Shown here in pieces: positions 48,173 to 59,905 of a DNA stretch of 64,000 bases. Source of the stretch: Gordionus sp. m RMFG-2023 (taxonomy: Eukaryota; Nematomorpha; Gordioida; Chordodea; Parachordodidae); the NCBI RefSeq assembly GCF_954871325.1, contig NC_088775.1, forward strand, positions 48,523,561 through 48,587,560, read 5' to 3'. The position numbers and the translations under genes were made by a program. Each line of letters begins with the position of its first letter. The stretch's first letter is position 1. Under the pieces are notes generated by a model. The model saw only the letters and a program-made list of their open reading frames with translations. It did no database searches and was not told where the DNA came from.

Positions 48173-51100
48173 AATTTAACATTAACAACCGCAATTCGTA
48201 GTTTAGTCATTTTTATTTAACATAAAATACGGAAATTCGCAGTTTAATCATTTTAATTTAACATCATATACTGTTTAGAAAATTTAATTTAACATTAATT
48301 ACGGCAATTCGTAGTTTAGTCATTTTAGGTTAACATTATATACGGCAATTCGCAGTTTAGTCATTTTAATTTAACATGATAAACTGTTTAGAAAATTTAA
48401 TTTAACATTAAATTTGGCAATTCGTAGTTTAGTCATTATATAATTAAACATTAAATATGGCAATTCGCAGTTTAGTCATTGTTTAGAAAATTTAATTTAA
48501 CATTTTATACAGCAATTCGTAGTTTAGTCATTATATTATAACATTAACAACAGCAATTCGATGTTTAGTCCTTATAATTAAACAATAACACCCGCAATTC
48601 GTAGTTTAGTAATTTTAATTTAACATTAATTACCGCAATTCGTAGTTTATACATTATAATTTAACATTAAATATGGCAATTCGTAGTTTAGTCATTTTAA
48701 TCTTACCTTATATACGGCAATTCGCAGTTTAGTCATTTTAATTTAACATTAAATATGGCAATTCGTAGTTTACTAATTATAATTTAACATTAACAACCTT
48801 CGTAGTTTAGTCATTTTAATTTAACATAAAATACGGCAATTCGCAGTTTAGTCATTTTAATTTAACATCATATACGGCAATTCGTAGTTTAGTCATTTTA
48901 ATTTAACAATATTTACGGCAATTCGCAGTTTAGTCATTTTAATTTAACATCATATACTGTATAGAAAATTTAATTTAACATTAATTACAACAATTCGTAG
49001 TTTAGTCATTTTAATTTAACATCATATACTGTTTAGAAAATTTAATTTAACATTAAATTTGGCAATTCGTAGTTTACTCATTATAATTTAACATTAAATA
49101 CAACAATTCGCAGTTTAGTCATTGTTTTGAAAATTTAATTTAACATTTTATACGGCAATTCGTAGTTTAGTCATTATAATATAACATTAACAACCGCAAT
49201 TCGTAGTTTAGTAATTTTAATTTAACATTAATAACCGCAATTCGTAGTTTATTGATTATAATTTAACATTAAATACGGCAATTCGCAGTTTAGTCATTGT
49301 TTAGAAAATTTAATTTAACATTTTATACGGCAATTCGTAGTTTAGTCATTATAATATAACATTAACAACCGCAATTCGTAGTTTAGTAATTTTAATTTAA
49401 CATTAATTACCGCAATTAGTAGTTTATTGATTATAATTTAACATTAAATATGGCAATTCGTAGTTTGTCTTTTAATTTTACCTCATATACGGCAATTGAT
49501 AGTTTAGTCATTTTAATTTAACATTAAATATGGCAATTCGTAGTTTACTGATTATAATTTAACATTAACAACCGCAATTCGTAGTTTAGTCATTTTAATT
49601 TAACATAACATACGGCAATTCGTAGTTTAGTCATTTTAATTTAACATAAAATACGGCAATTCGCAGTTTAGTCATTTTAATTTAACATCATATACGGCAA
49701 TTCGTAGTTTAGTCATGTTAATTTTACCTTATATACGGCAATTTATTCATTTTATTTAATCATTATATACGGCCGTAGTTTACTAATTTTAATTTATCAT
49801 TAAATACGGCAATTCGAAGTTTAGTCATTTTATTTTAACATTAAATACCGCAATTCGCAGTTTAGTCATTTTAATTTTACATAAAATACAGTTCGTAGTT
49901 TAGTCATTTTAATTTAACATTATATACGACAATTCGCAGTTTAGTCATTTTAATTTAACATGATAAACTGTTTAGGAAATTTAATTTAACATTAAATTTG
50001 GAATTCGTAGTTTAGTCATTATAATTAAACATTAAATTCGGCAATTTGCAGTTTAGTCATTGTTTAGAAAATTTAATTTAACATTTTATACAGCAATTCG
50101 TAGTTTAGTCATTATAATATAACATTAACAACCGCAATTCTTAGTTTATTCATTTTAATTAAACAATAACACCCGCAATTCGTAGTTTAGTAATTTTAAT
50201 TTAACATTAATTACCGCAATTCGTAGTTTCTTCATTATAATTTAACATTAAATATGTCAATTCGTAGTTTACTAATTATAAATTAACATTAACAACCGCA
50301 ATTCGTAGTTTAGTCATTTTAATTTAACATAAATTACGGCAATTCGCAGTTTAGTCATTTTAATTTAACATCATATACGGCAATTCGTAGTTTAGTCATT
50401 TTAATTTAACATTAAATACCGCAATTCGTAGTTTATTCATTTTATTTAATCATTATATACGGCCGTAGTTTACTAATTTTAATTTATCATTAAATACGGC
50501 AATTCGAAGTTTAGTCATTTTATTTTAACATTAAATACCGCAATTCGCAGTTTAGTCATTTTAATTTTACATAAAATACAGTTCGTAGTTTAGTCATTTT
50601 AATTTAACATTATATACGACAATTCGCAGTTTAGTCATTTTAATTTAACATGATAAACTGTTTAGGAAATTTAATTTAACATTAAATTTGGAATTCGTAG
50701 TTTAGTCATTATAATTAAACATTAAATTCGGCAATTTGCAGTTTAGTCATTGTTTAGAAAATTTAATTTAACATTTTATACAGCAATTCGTAGTTTAGTC
50801 ATTATAATATAACATTAACAACCGCAATTCTTAGTTTATTCATTTTAATTAAACAATAACACCCGCAATTCGTAGTTTAGTAATTTTAATTTAACATTAA
50901 TTACCGCAATTCGTAGTTTCTTCATTATAATTTAACATTAAATATGTCAATTCGTAGTTTACTAATTATAAATTAACATTAACAACCGCAATTCGTAGTT
51001 TAGTCATTTTAATTTAACATAAATTACGGCAATTCGCAGTTTAGTCATTTTAATTTAACATCATATACGGCAATTCGTAGTTTAGTCATTTTAATTTAAC

Positions 51101-51451
51101 ATTAAATACCGCAATTCGTAGTTTATTCATTTTATTAAATCATTATATACGGCAATTCGTAGTTTACTAATTTTAATTTATCATTGAATACAGCAATTCG
51201 CAGTTTAGTCATTTTATAACATTAAATACGGCAATTCGCAGTTTAGTCATTTTAATTTTACATAAAATACGGCAATTCGTAGTTTATTCTATTTAATATA
51301 ACATTATATACAATTCGTAGTTTAGTCATCCAATTTTCCATGATTTTATCTAAATTTAACATTAATTTATGCAATTCGTAGTTTAGTCATGGCAATTCGC
51401 AATTTACCTGGCAATTCGTAGTTTATAGCAATTCGTTCTTTAGTCTAGCCC
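48173..51451 (-). repeat. Right arm, outer part: reversed about 41-bp array
   Basis: It resumes with AATTTAACATTAAC after the P insertion and runs about 80 units to the terminal CTAGCCC at 51451. The last 300 bases mirror the first 300 bases of the left arm unit by unit. It includes a near-exact 690-bp direct duplication (49761 and 50451) and a third, more diverged start at 51141. Confidence 0.95.
49761..51150 (-). repeat. 690-bp higher-order duplication in the right arm
   Basis: The block beginning 'cattatatacggccgtag' at 49761 recurs at 50451 with no difference that I saw over long stretches. A third copy beginning 'cattatatacggcaattcg' follows at 51141. This is a recent tandem duplication, much younger than divergence between ordinary units. 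Confidence 0.8.
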
Positions 51452-51459
51452 ATCAGAAA
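51452..51459. repeat. Right 8-bp target site duplication of the giant foldback element
   Basis: ATCAGAAA directly follows the terminal CTAGCCC and is identical to 10585-10592. Confidence 0.85.
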
Positions 51460-51506
51460 TAATAAATATATTTAATTTTAATTATTAATCTTATTTCAAA
51501 AAGGCA

Positions 51507-54500
51507 ATGATGGAGAAGATAGATGTGAAGCCATGCTCTTCGTTGCTTAGATTACAGAATAATTTTTCAGTTAATTCAGCAGTAAATGAATTGAGCCTTA
51601 TCAGTTTATATTACAATTTATCAACTAAATGTAATGTTTATTTTTTAGTTGGGGAGGAAGACCTTTTTCAAAGGTTGTTAAAATCATTTCAGGGGCATCT
51701 TTTAGAAGATTATTTGCCTAGAAAAGTTATTGGGGATGGCAATTGTTTTTATCGTTGCTTGTCTCTAGCAATTTTTGGTCATGAGGAGGAACATCTCTAC
51801 ACGAGACCTTGACAGCAATTGAAATAATAATTAATAGAAAGTATTATGATATAGATGATAAATTTTACAGTAGTAATAAAACAATAAGTGATGATAGAAT
51901 TTCCACTACTGATTACAATCATATTTTAAATGATGCATTGATGGTAGGAGGCTGGGCACAAATGATGCATCTTTATGCATCAAGTGCAGCTTTGGGAAAA
52001 GCATTTCAATCTTATTGTCCACCTTCTAATCGTGGGATGTATAGCGCATATACCACACCAGTATAGCCGTAAGAAGAACAAGTTCAATTAACATAGTTTT
52101 TATGTGGTCGATTTTAAATTACCCCGATAAATTGGCGAATTTTAAACGAAATCATTTCTGTTACCTACAATCACTACCATCGAATCCTCCACCAATTATT
52201 AGTCATTTGTCACCCTAGAATTGATGTAGCACCATTTATATTTCCATTAATTGAAAATAATTCCCAACATATTTTTCCACCTCCAATCGAATATCCGCCT
52301 ATTATTAGCTCTTTACCAACTATTTTATCTGATGATGATTTACTATTCGATTCTCCAATTTCTGTTGACAATGATTCTCCACCTATTTCACCTTCAATCA
52401 AATCCCAGTCTAGTATGAGTCATTTATCACATATTTCATCATCAGCGAATAATCCTCCATATATTTTTCAACCTCTAATCAATTCCCCATCTAGTATCGC
52501 TTTTTTATCACCCGTTTTGATGCCAGCTATCCTTAATGATTCACCATTCATATTTCCATCTTCTGTTAACAATAATTCTCGAACTATTTCATCAATTGTT
52601 AGTAGCAGCTTACCTTTTTTAGACACCGATATTATTATAAATATGTTATTGAATCCCATAAATATTCTAGAATCAATACCAACCGGTATCAAAAACAATG
52701 TTATATTTACAATAAGTAATAAAGAGAATATGGTTTTGAAAGAAAGGGGTAAAAAATTAGTGTATAACGATGATTGTGGCGCGTGGACTGGTACATCCAT
52801 AGGTACAACAAAATATTATTATAGTATAAATATCAATGATAATACAATTAGCAGTGGTCTCTGGTTATTAAGGATGGCTTATTTGGCAAGTCCACCACAA
52901 AACGATATAATCATATATTTATTGCAGCAAAACCACAACCAAATCCTCAGGATTTAGTCATTTAAAATCGTTATTATACAAAATTGAAAAATTGTGAAAC
53001 GTATAAAAGAAGAATATGCTATTTAGATAAATATTTAAATAGCTCAGTTCATCTTATTCAATCTATATTTATAGTTGAATACAGTGGCGTAGCTACGGGG
53101 GTGGTTTTCGGGTTTGGACCCCTCCCAGAGCAAAATTTTTTTTTTAGATTATACGTGTAAAAGTGACTTTATATCAAATAAATACCATTAATATTTATAT
53201 TTTTCTGGTTTTGATGTTTGTGGAAGGATATTATATTACTATTGAAATTATTCTGGATAGTATTATTATAAAGTCATTGAGAATAACCTACTAAATTATA
53301 ATAACATATTATTGATGCATTTAAAATATATATTTATTATATATTATCGAAAATATAGTTATGCTTTGTAAGATAAACCCGGCCGAAGGCCGAGCAAAAG
53401 GGCCGAAGGCCCGTTAAAGGGGGTCTGGGGGGCGAAGCCCCGCAGGCTTTTATATGTATGGACCACCTCAAAGGAAAATTCCTAGCTACGCCACTGGTTG
53501 AATACATAGGAACATATCCAGGGTTGTTTCCACATGGAAACAACAGAAACTACTCAGGGGTTTATAGTCGTACCCCAGTATGTATAATGCGACAAATTAA
53601 GGAAAAGGTAGTGCATCAGCCTCCAAAAGACGTGTACCAAGATTTAATAGCTAATGAAGAAAATTATTTTACTCCCAGAGATATCAAACAAATTCGTAAT
53701 ATACAATTTAACGAATTGCATAAAAATGATTCTTGTTATTTGAAAAATTTTTCTGACCAGATAAATGAATTACTAAAAAATATTTATAAATACCTAATAT
53801 TAAAAAAATATATATAAGCCCAGACAGAGTATGTTCGCTAATATTATATACTAGTTTAATGTTAGATAATATTAAATATATTTGTTCTCAAGACTTTCCT
53901 AGTATTATAGGTGTTGATAAAACTTATAATTTAGGTCCCTTGTTTGTGACGACAACAGTTTTCAAGAATCAAGTGATCATGTCTAAATATTCACAGGATC
54001 ATCCTATATTCTTTGGTCCTATATTTTTGCATGGCAGCTCTGATTATGAAACTTTTAACATTTTCTTTTCGCACTTGGAAGGCGTCTTCAAAAAAAATAA
54101 AATAAATGTTTAAAATCTTATATTCGGCAGCGATGAGGAGCTAGGTTTAATAACTTCGTTAAGAAAGAATTTTAGTAATTCTACTCATATATTATGCACC
54201 TATCATATGAAAAAGAATCTAAATTTATTTTTACAGGATAAAGAGGGAATGGATTCAAGGACAAGGGAAGATATTGTAACTAAAATTTTTGGCAAAGAAG
54301 GACTTGTATTTTCATTAATCGATAAAATCTTCGGAGAAAAGGTTGAAAAACTGCGAGATTATTGTAGAGATAAACAGTTTATTAAATTATTGAAACATAT
54401 AGATGTCAGTTTAAAAAATAATTTATTTTTATATGTATATTTACCTTTAAAAAATAAGGTGATATCCTATCTTTATACTAACAATAACTGCGAATCTTTA

Positions 54501-54642
54501 AATAATGTGTTAAAAATAAAGTTTAACCGAGATTCTACAACACCTGTGCATATGATGGTCAATAAAATTTATGAATTAAGTTTAGCACAAGAAAAAGATT
54601 TTGAATGAGCCCTTCTTGGTATGGGAAATTATTATTTAACGA
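51507..54642 (+). pseudogene. OTU protease plus MULE transposase gene, broken
   Basis: Parts in order on the + strand: an OTU cysteine-protease start, GDGNCFYRCLSLA with Asp and Cys of the active site (about 51735), then GGWAQMMHLYASSAALGK (52000) and a later NHF that would hold the His (52150). A Ser/Pro-rich repeated linker follows (52170-52660), then DDCGAWTG (52770). After an inserted MITE come EYIGTYPGLFPHGN and YSRTPVCIM (53500-53590), the MULE-type DDE core VDKTYNLG, PIFFGPIFLHG, GSDEELG, and finally NNCESLNN. Catalytic D, D and E candidates are visible. Frame changes near 51800 and 52070 and stops near 53817 and 54112 make it inactive. Fusions of OTU with MULE transposases are, as I recall, known in invertebrates. 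The gene starts 48 bases outside the giant element; its 3' end is cut by a hAT end. Confidence 0.8.
53074..53504 (+). mobile_element. 415-bp hAT MITE inserted in the OTU-MULE gene
   Basis: The element is 53082-53496, from CAGTGGCGTAGCTACGGGGG to CTAGCTACGCCACTG, with GTTGAATA on both sides (53074-53081 and 53497-53504). The host sequence reads IVEY before and VEYIGTY after, so the duplication repeats VEY and the insertion interrupts a coding stretch. A GC-rich patch with 'gaaggcc' words (53385-53450) lies near its right end. Confidence 0.9.
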
Positions 54643-54688
54643 AAAAGACCCCCTCCCCTCCCCATGGATCAATCCTGGCTACGCCACT
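54643..54688 (-). mobile_element. Truncated hAT terminus
   Basis: On the minus strand from 54688 it begins CAGTGGCGTAGCCAGGATTG, close to the tip of the MITE at 53082. It replaces the 3' end of the MULE gene right after GMGNYYLT and abuts the 3' end of a different hAT gene on its right. No left partner was found. Confidence 0.7.
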
Positions 54689-57600
54689 GGTTGTTCCTGC
54701 ATATTTTCCAAATGGGCAACTAATCTTTCTTTTACCATCATATTTTGTGGCAGATTAATATAAGGCCAATTAAGTTTAAATTTAGGGTGAATCATGGCTG
54801 CCAAAATGTTACTGTCTTCATACAGTGAAGGAAATCTATATTATGAAATGATAATTAATTTATTATTAAATAAGTGTTCATTTTATTCATATAAATCAAA
54901 TCAAGTATCTGCAAAACTTAACCCTTTTAAATTTTACAGTTAAGTCTGGTACATCATCTGTATGGTATTTATTTATATTAGGGTTATATCATAAATATTG
55001 ATTAAATGTAAACTTAATACTTAATATACAAATAAATTAACATTTTAATGTATTTACAAAGAATATTAATCAAAATATTAGCTTAAAATTCAAATACTGA
55101 TAATATAAAATAATTGCATAAAAAATTATTACCTTTATCACCTCTAAGAACATTATCTACAAGGGGCTAACAATACCGCAGGCAGCTAAATTTCGTTAAT
55201 TTATCTATCAATATCGATAGAACGGGAGTTAGATATCCCTGCTCCATATTATCCTCCCGTTCCAAGATTTTTAACGAGATCGCCAAAGGTTCCATAACCT
55301 ATAAAATTTAAATTTATTTAGAGAATATCATTGTATTACTGTTACATACTCTTTAACAAAAAACATTCCTCTTGCCTAAACATTGCAAATCCAATTTGAT
55401 CACATACTTGTTCTACTTCTGAAAACTTTTCAGAAAGCATCTTATCTATTAATTTTATGGATTGGTAATAAGAATTCCATCTTGTCTTGTTGGGAGCTAT
55501 TAAATATCTTCCCAATTTCTCCAATAAAATATCTGCCATTTTTGACGACATATTTTGTTTATTAACTAAAGCAAAACATTTTGCAAAAGTGGATCTAGAT
55601 ATTCGTTTGTAATTGAGATCACTATCTGCCATCTCCGCATCTGTTGTTGCAATAAGGTTAAGATTATGGCAACAACAACGTTGATGTTGTGGTAGGCTGA
55701 TAGTAGGAATAATGGGTCATCAACGGATAATATGTCATCCAAATTTATCAATTACATATCCTCACTACTATCTTCTTCATTTTCTCCAAAATCTCTAGAA
55801 AAAATAAATTTATTTAAATATTTTTTGCTAAATATAAATATTACTTAAATGTCTTGACAAAGTTGGTTCCATTGTCACTCACCATCTTCACCACCTTATT
55901 ATGAATTTTATAGAACTTGTGGATACCCATGATATCGTTGGCCAAAACATAATATGTTTGCCTCCCAATTATCCTCTTCAGTGTCAAAGCGGCTGACCTT
56001 CTCTTGAGGGTTAACGGATCCAGCCAATGTGCAGTAAGTCCAATAAAAGCCCTAATAAAATAAACATTATAAAATTCATATAAATATAATATACCTTCGA
56101 TGACCACTCCAACAATCAGCAGTGGTGCATGCATAAGAAACTTCACAAATCTCTTATAAGATTTGTCGTCATATAAGAGAAGGAAGTAGATATCCTATTG
56201 CCCAGTGTTTGGCGACAAATAATTTTTGTGGCAGGAGAAAAAGTTTTAATCATTTTTTCAAATGAAGGATCATCAACCAGAGACAGTGGTTGGAAGGTGT
56301 TAATAATAAAATCCATGATAACCTTATCTGCTGTTTTTCGCGATACAGCTGGAATGTTTAGATTGTTAAAATTTAATTTAGATTGTCTGGATTTGCAACA
56401 AGAACCACTTTGGTTTTGCAGTGATATATTTTTTTGTGTAGAGAATTCGTTGAGGTGTTTGGTAATCTCATTTCTAAATTCACTGTGCTTCTTTTTCTTT
56501 ATAAAAGAAAAAAATAGTATGTATCAAAGTTGAATGAAAATAACTTCTCCTGAATCAAATTTCATTTTTAAAATTTTCTATGGAAATTTAAAGTTAAAAA
56601 AAACAATGTACAGGCTGAATGTAAAACCTATATAAACAAAAAAATGATAAAGGGTTCAACAAATTTTGTTAAACATATTAAAGTATGTTTTGTTAGTGGT
56701 TAAAAGGGGGTAAGTTATCTTAAAAATTTAAGTTTACAATATTGTTTATCATTATTAAATGTTGACCAAGATGATATGGGCCAAAGATTTTGATAAAGTA
56801 TTTTCCTATTATGAATATAATGAGGCTTTTTGGCATTTAAGAACTTATGGATTGAGTCAAATGATACAAAAAATACTTTCTATTCAAAATATATTATTAA
56901 AAAAAGCCCTAAAAATGTTGTCAAGAGGATTATATAATCAAGCTCAAACTGAAACTATAATACTAATTGATTAGATTTAACATATTATAATAAAGAAATA
57001 ATAGAATAGATATTTCTTTTTCTTTTGGTGAAACATTGCTAAGTTCAATACAAATAACATTGAACTGGATGTTTTAATTATATTAAAGAAAGTCAAAATA
57101 CATTATAAAGGCGTAATTATTAGTTATTACACTTCCATTTATTATAAATACTCTTCTTTTGAAAATTAAACTAATATAATAGTAACATTAAAAAATAAAT
57201 GCATAATTATTTTATATAAATAACAAAACCAAGATTAACTCTTCATCAAATATTTTATTAATTATACTGTATCTAATAATTCATTTCTTTATAAAGAATC
57301 TGTGTCTAGATTCTATTTCTGTAGGATCTGCTCAACTCAGGAATGTAATAAATTAAATTTAAACACGTTGACATTAAGATTATCAAATAAAAAAAATTTA
57401 AAAGAATTACTTGTAAATGTCTCTTTAAGTTCGAAGATGATATTTTGGAAGATGATATTATCTCTTACAGAGACGGCATTTGGTACTGATCATATTATAA
57501 GAGTTGCTTTCATCCATTTCACATAAAGTAAAATACTTACGTAATTTCAAAAATGGTAAAAGATTCTCATTCTCACTTATATCTGCTGTTACATCAATAG

Positions 57601-58008
57601 TAGAAGCAATAGAATCTTCTAAATTTATAATGGACATTTACATTTAACTATTAAAATAAATATTAATATATTATTATATATTTATATTAAATAACTTGTA
57701 AGAGCTCTAAATCTCGTAAATAAGAAATGAATAAATATAGCTATAAAATAAATGGTGGAATGGAAGTTGATATAATATGAAGATAGATATTTTTTTAAAA
57801 AATAATATTTTAATTTAATTTTCAAAATTTTTATTTTATTTATTGCTTTTTAAGTAAAAAATTAATTTTTAAAAAGATCGGGATCGAATTTTAAACAAAA
57901 TGATCTCGATCCTCAATTTAAGTCAGAATCATAAATCTCGTAAAATTGACAAATTTGCGATCGAATCCAGGTTCGTCGATCTTTTGATTCGATCTTTTAA
58001 CAACTCTG
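54689..58008 (-). mobile_element. BED-finger hAT element, minus strand, truncated at its 3' end
   Basis: The 5' terminus, on the minus strand at 58008, reads CAGAGTTGTTAAAAGATCG and is followed inwards by repeats of 'gatcg' words. The gene it carries runs leftwards and stops abruptly at 54689 against another hAT end, so the 3' terminus and C-terminal dimerisation region are missing. Confidence 0.7.
54700..57637 (-). pseudogene. hAT transposase (BED, ZBED-like), broken
   Basis: From the start at 57637: an acidic N-terminus, then LRKYFTLCEM and KCRLCKR, a BED-finger beginning. After a long gap come SRKTADKVIMDFII and FQPLSLVDDPSF (56240-56330), YDDKSYKRFVKF (56170), and across an apparent intron AFIGLTAHWLDPLTLKRR then DNGTNFVKTF (55850-56040), which carry the first two catalytic Asp regions of hAT. 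KCFALVNKQNMSSK and TRWNSYYQS follow (55450-55590), then HPKFKLNW (54790). The order and spacing are those of the insertion-domain hAT transposases. Several frame changes and stops are present, for example at the position of the expected TADCW. No host function is suggested. Confidence 0.85.
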
Positions 58009-59061
58009 TCAACTTGCAACATTTTAAAACATTTAAGGGTATATAGAAACTAAATAAATGTTAACAATTGTAATTTTAAATTAAGAGAAAACATCAAACA
58101 CTATTAATGAAAAAGAGGAAAGAAAATATATTGAAGAAAATATTGGACTAGGTTCATAGTCCACTGATATTTTTGCCAAGAGGCCTCAGACTTTAACCCA
58201 AACTACTTTAGATGATATAATAACTGCTTTTATTATAGCTAGCATTCAGCCATTTTCAATTGTTTAAAATCCTTTATTTATAAAAATGATCAAAACATTA
58301 GCTCTACAAAAAAATATAATTTGCCGATAGATAGTGGTTGGTAGAATTTCCCAAAGATGGGAAAATGAAAGAAAGAAATCATAAAAAGTTTAATAGAACC
58401 ATCGCTAATATGCAAAACAGCAGATTGTTAGAGTGCCTATCGCCGGTATAGCTAATATTTATATTTGTATAATAATTAATTAAGAAAAATTATTTGAGCA
58501 ATTTTAAGAAATGTTAATTTTTAGTTGATACATAGAAGTCACTGAACACTATATAGATACAACAAATTTGAAAAGAAAAAAATGTAAAGAATGACTGGTA
58601 GTCATACATACAGCGTCTACATGAGCGGGAGGGGTAGGAACAATTCGCATCCTGTTTTTTGAGAAGGGGGGGTAGGGGGTAGGCTGCTTTAATGGGGGTA
58701 AGATAAATATTTTGGGGGTTATCTATTAAATTTTGAGATGAAATCAATGATATATCATTGGATGAAATAGGACAAAATTTATTGGTGTAAAAATTAATAC
58801 TTTTATCATAGTATTATTATAATACGATACATCGACCAAATCTATATATTGCAAACAATCATTCACATTGTTTTCCAAATAAAACTTTCTGCTATCCTTT
58901 TAAATGTAATTTAAAAGGTCTAGATATTTCAGCAAGCTCATAATGCCATAATAAATAATTCATTGTAAATAATGGAGGTTTTAATTGAATTTATTATCTA
59001 AAAAATAAATTCTTTATATTCACAAAATATCGATAGTTGGTAGTAGAGATAGATTAATTTG

Positions 59062-59905
59062 CAGGGATCCAACCCGAAACGAATATCGGTTCAGGTTCGG
59101 ATAAAAATAACGGTTCAAGGTTCAGATTCGGTTCGCAAAAAAATATCGGTTCGGTTCGAACCTCTAAAAACCGGTTTGAACATTTTTGTATTCAAACCTA
59201 CTTTAGGATTATGTATAAGGAAATTTTTTTTTTATTTCATAATTAAAATAAAAACCTTCATTTTTATTAATTGCACATTATAAAATAATATTTAATTTAT
59301 AAATATAACAAATAAATATATCAATGAATTATTTTAATAAGAACAATCACTTAAAATTTTTTTATTAAGCCGCACAATTAATATATTTTTAAAATTCGTC
59401 TCACTTAAATTATATCTATAAGGAGATAATATAAATTTAATTGTTGAAAAACATCTTTCCACACTAACTTGGGTAGCTGGCATTGCCAGTATGATATCAC
59501 ATTTGATGTGTCATTTATAATACTATATGTAAATAATTTATATATTAGATTTAATTTTTTTCTACGTATTATAATTATAAGCTTAATATATTTAAAAAAT
59601 GTTGTAAAATGGCAATAGACTAAAGTTTATAAAAATTATGACTGACGTTTATTAATCAAATGTGATTGATAATAATTTTTAAAACAATTTGTTTAATTAA
59701 GATTTTTGCATTATACTACTAGTAATAACTTACACTTATTTTATAAGCATAAAATTATGAGATTCAAACTGGTTCAGAGGCATTTTAGCGGTTCGGTTCA
59801 GGTTCGGCTAGAAATTTTTTAGAGGTTTAGGTTCGGGTTGGGTTTGATAAAAATACCGGTTTTTAGTGGTTTAACGGTTCGGTTCAGATTCGGTTTGGAT
59901 CCCTG
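59062..59905 (-). mobile_element. hAT deletion derivative nested in 58611-60076
   Basis: The tips CAGGGATCCAACCCGAAACG and, on the minus strand, CAGGGATCCAAACCGAATC are inverted copies followed by many 'cggttcggttc' words on both sides. It keeps only the 3' coding end of a hAT transposase on the minus strand. The flanking 8-mers ttaatttg and aatttaag do not agree, so no duplication is claimed. It is the youngest layer of a three-deep nest. Confidence 0.8.
59364..59498 (-). pseudogene. hAT C-terminal dimerisation remnant
   Basis: The minus strand reads LAMPATQVSVERCFSTIKF, then ILSPYRYNLSE and a tail ending ILIVRLN. It matches the hAT dimerisation domain ('SQ.SVER.FS....I.S..R..L...N...L'). 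The frame is open across this stretch, showing that the deletion derivative is not very old. Confidence 0.85.

Larger units (their letters stand above)
45151..48180 (+). mobile_element. P-superfamily transposon with THAP exons, 3.0 kb
   Basis: The element is 45159-48172. The tips are perfect inverted copies, CAATGATATATATAAC, and similarity continues to about 100 bases inwards, including 'caatctatag' and the 'cagctgtagcgccattttgtag' region. AATTTAAC flanks both sides (45151-45158 and 48173-48180), the 8-bp duplication typical of P elements. The + strand holds two exons that together give most of a THAP DNA-binding domain, the N-terminal domain of P transposases. The rest of the interior has no long frame, so the copy looks transposase-deficient. 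It landed inside the right arm array and is therefore younger than that part of the array. Confidence 0.85.
10593..51451. mobile_element. Giant foldback-type DNA transposon, about 40.9 kb
   Basis: The left end starts GGCCATGACTAAAATACG. The right end read inwards on the minus strand starts GGGCTAGACTAAAGAACG. The next 300 or so bases of both ends match unit by unit, including a unique non-array insertion 'tttagataaaat.atgg'. Perfect 8-bp duplications flank the whole. The arms are tandem arrays in opposite orientation, as in foldback elements: Drosophila FB, sea-urchin TU, and Galileo of the P superfamily. The core, about 23.5-42.5 kb, has later insertions and gene fragments but no transposase I recognise, so it is probably mobilised in trans or dead. 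The superfamily is unresolved: the 8-bp duplication fits TU, hAT, P or Merlin types. Confidence 0.75.

Noticed and set aside
52468-52800. 110-codon minus-strand frame
   Set aside because: Antisense shadow of the Ser/Pro-rich linker and DDCGAWTG segment of the OTU-MULE gene.
56198-56533. 111-codon + strand frame
   Set aside because: It is the antisense of the hAT transposase segment with FQPLSLVDDPSF on the minus strand.
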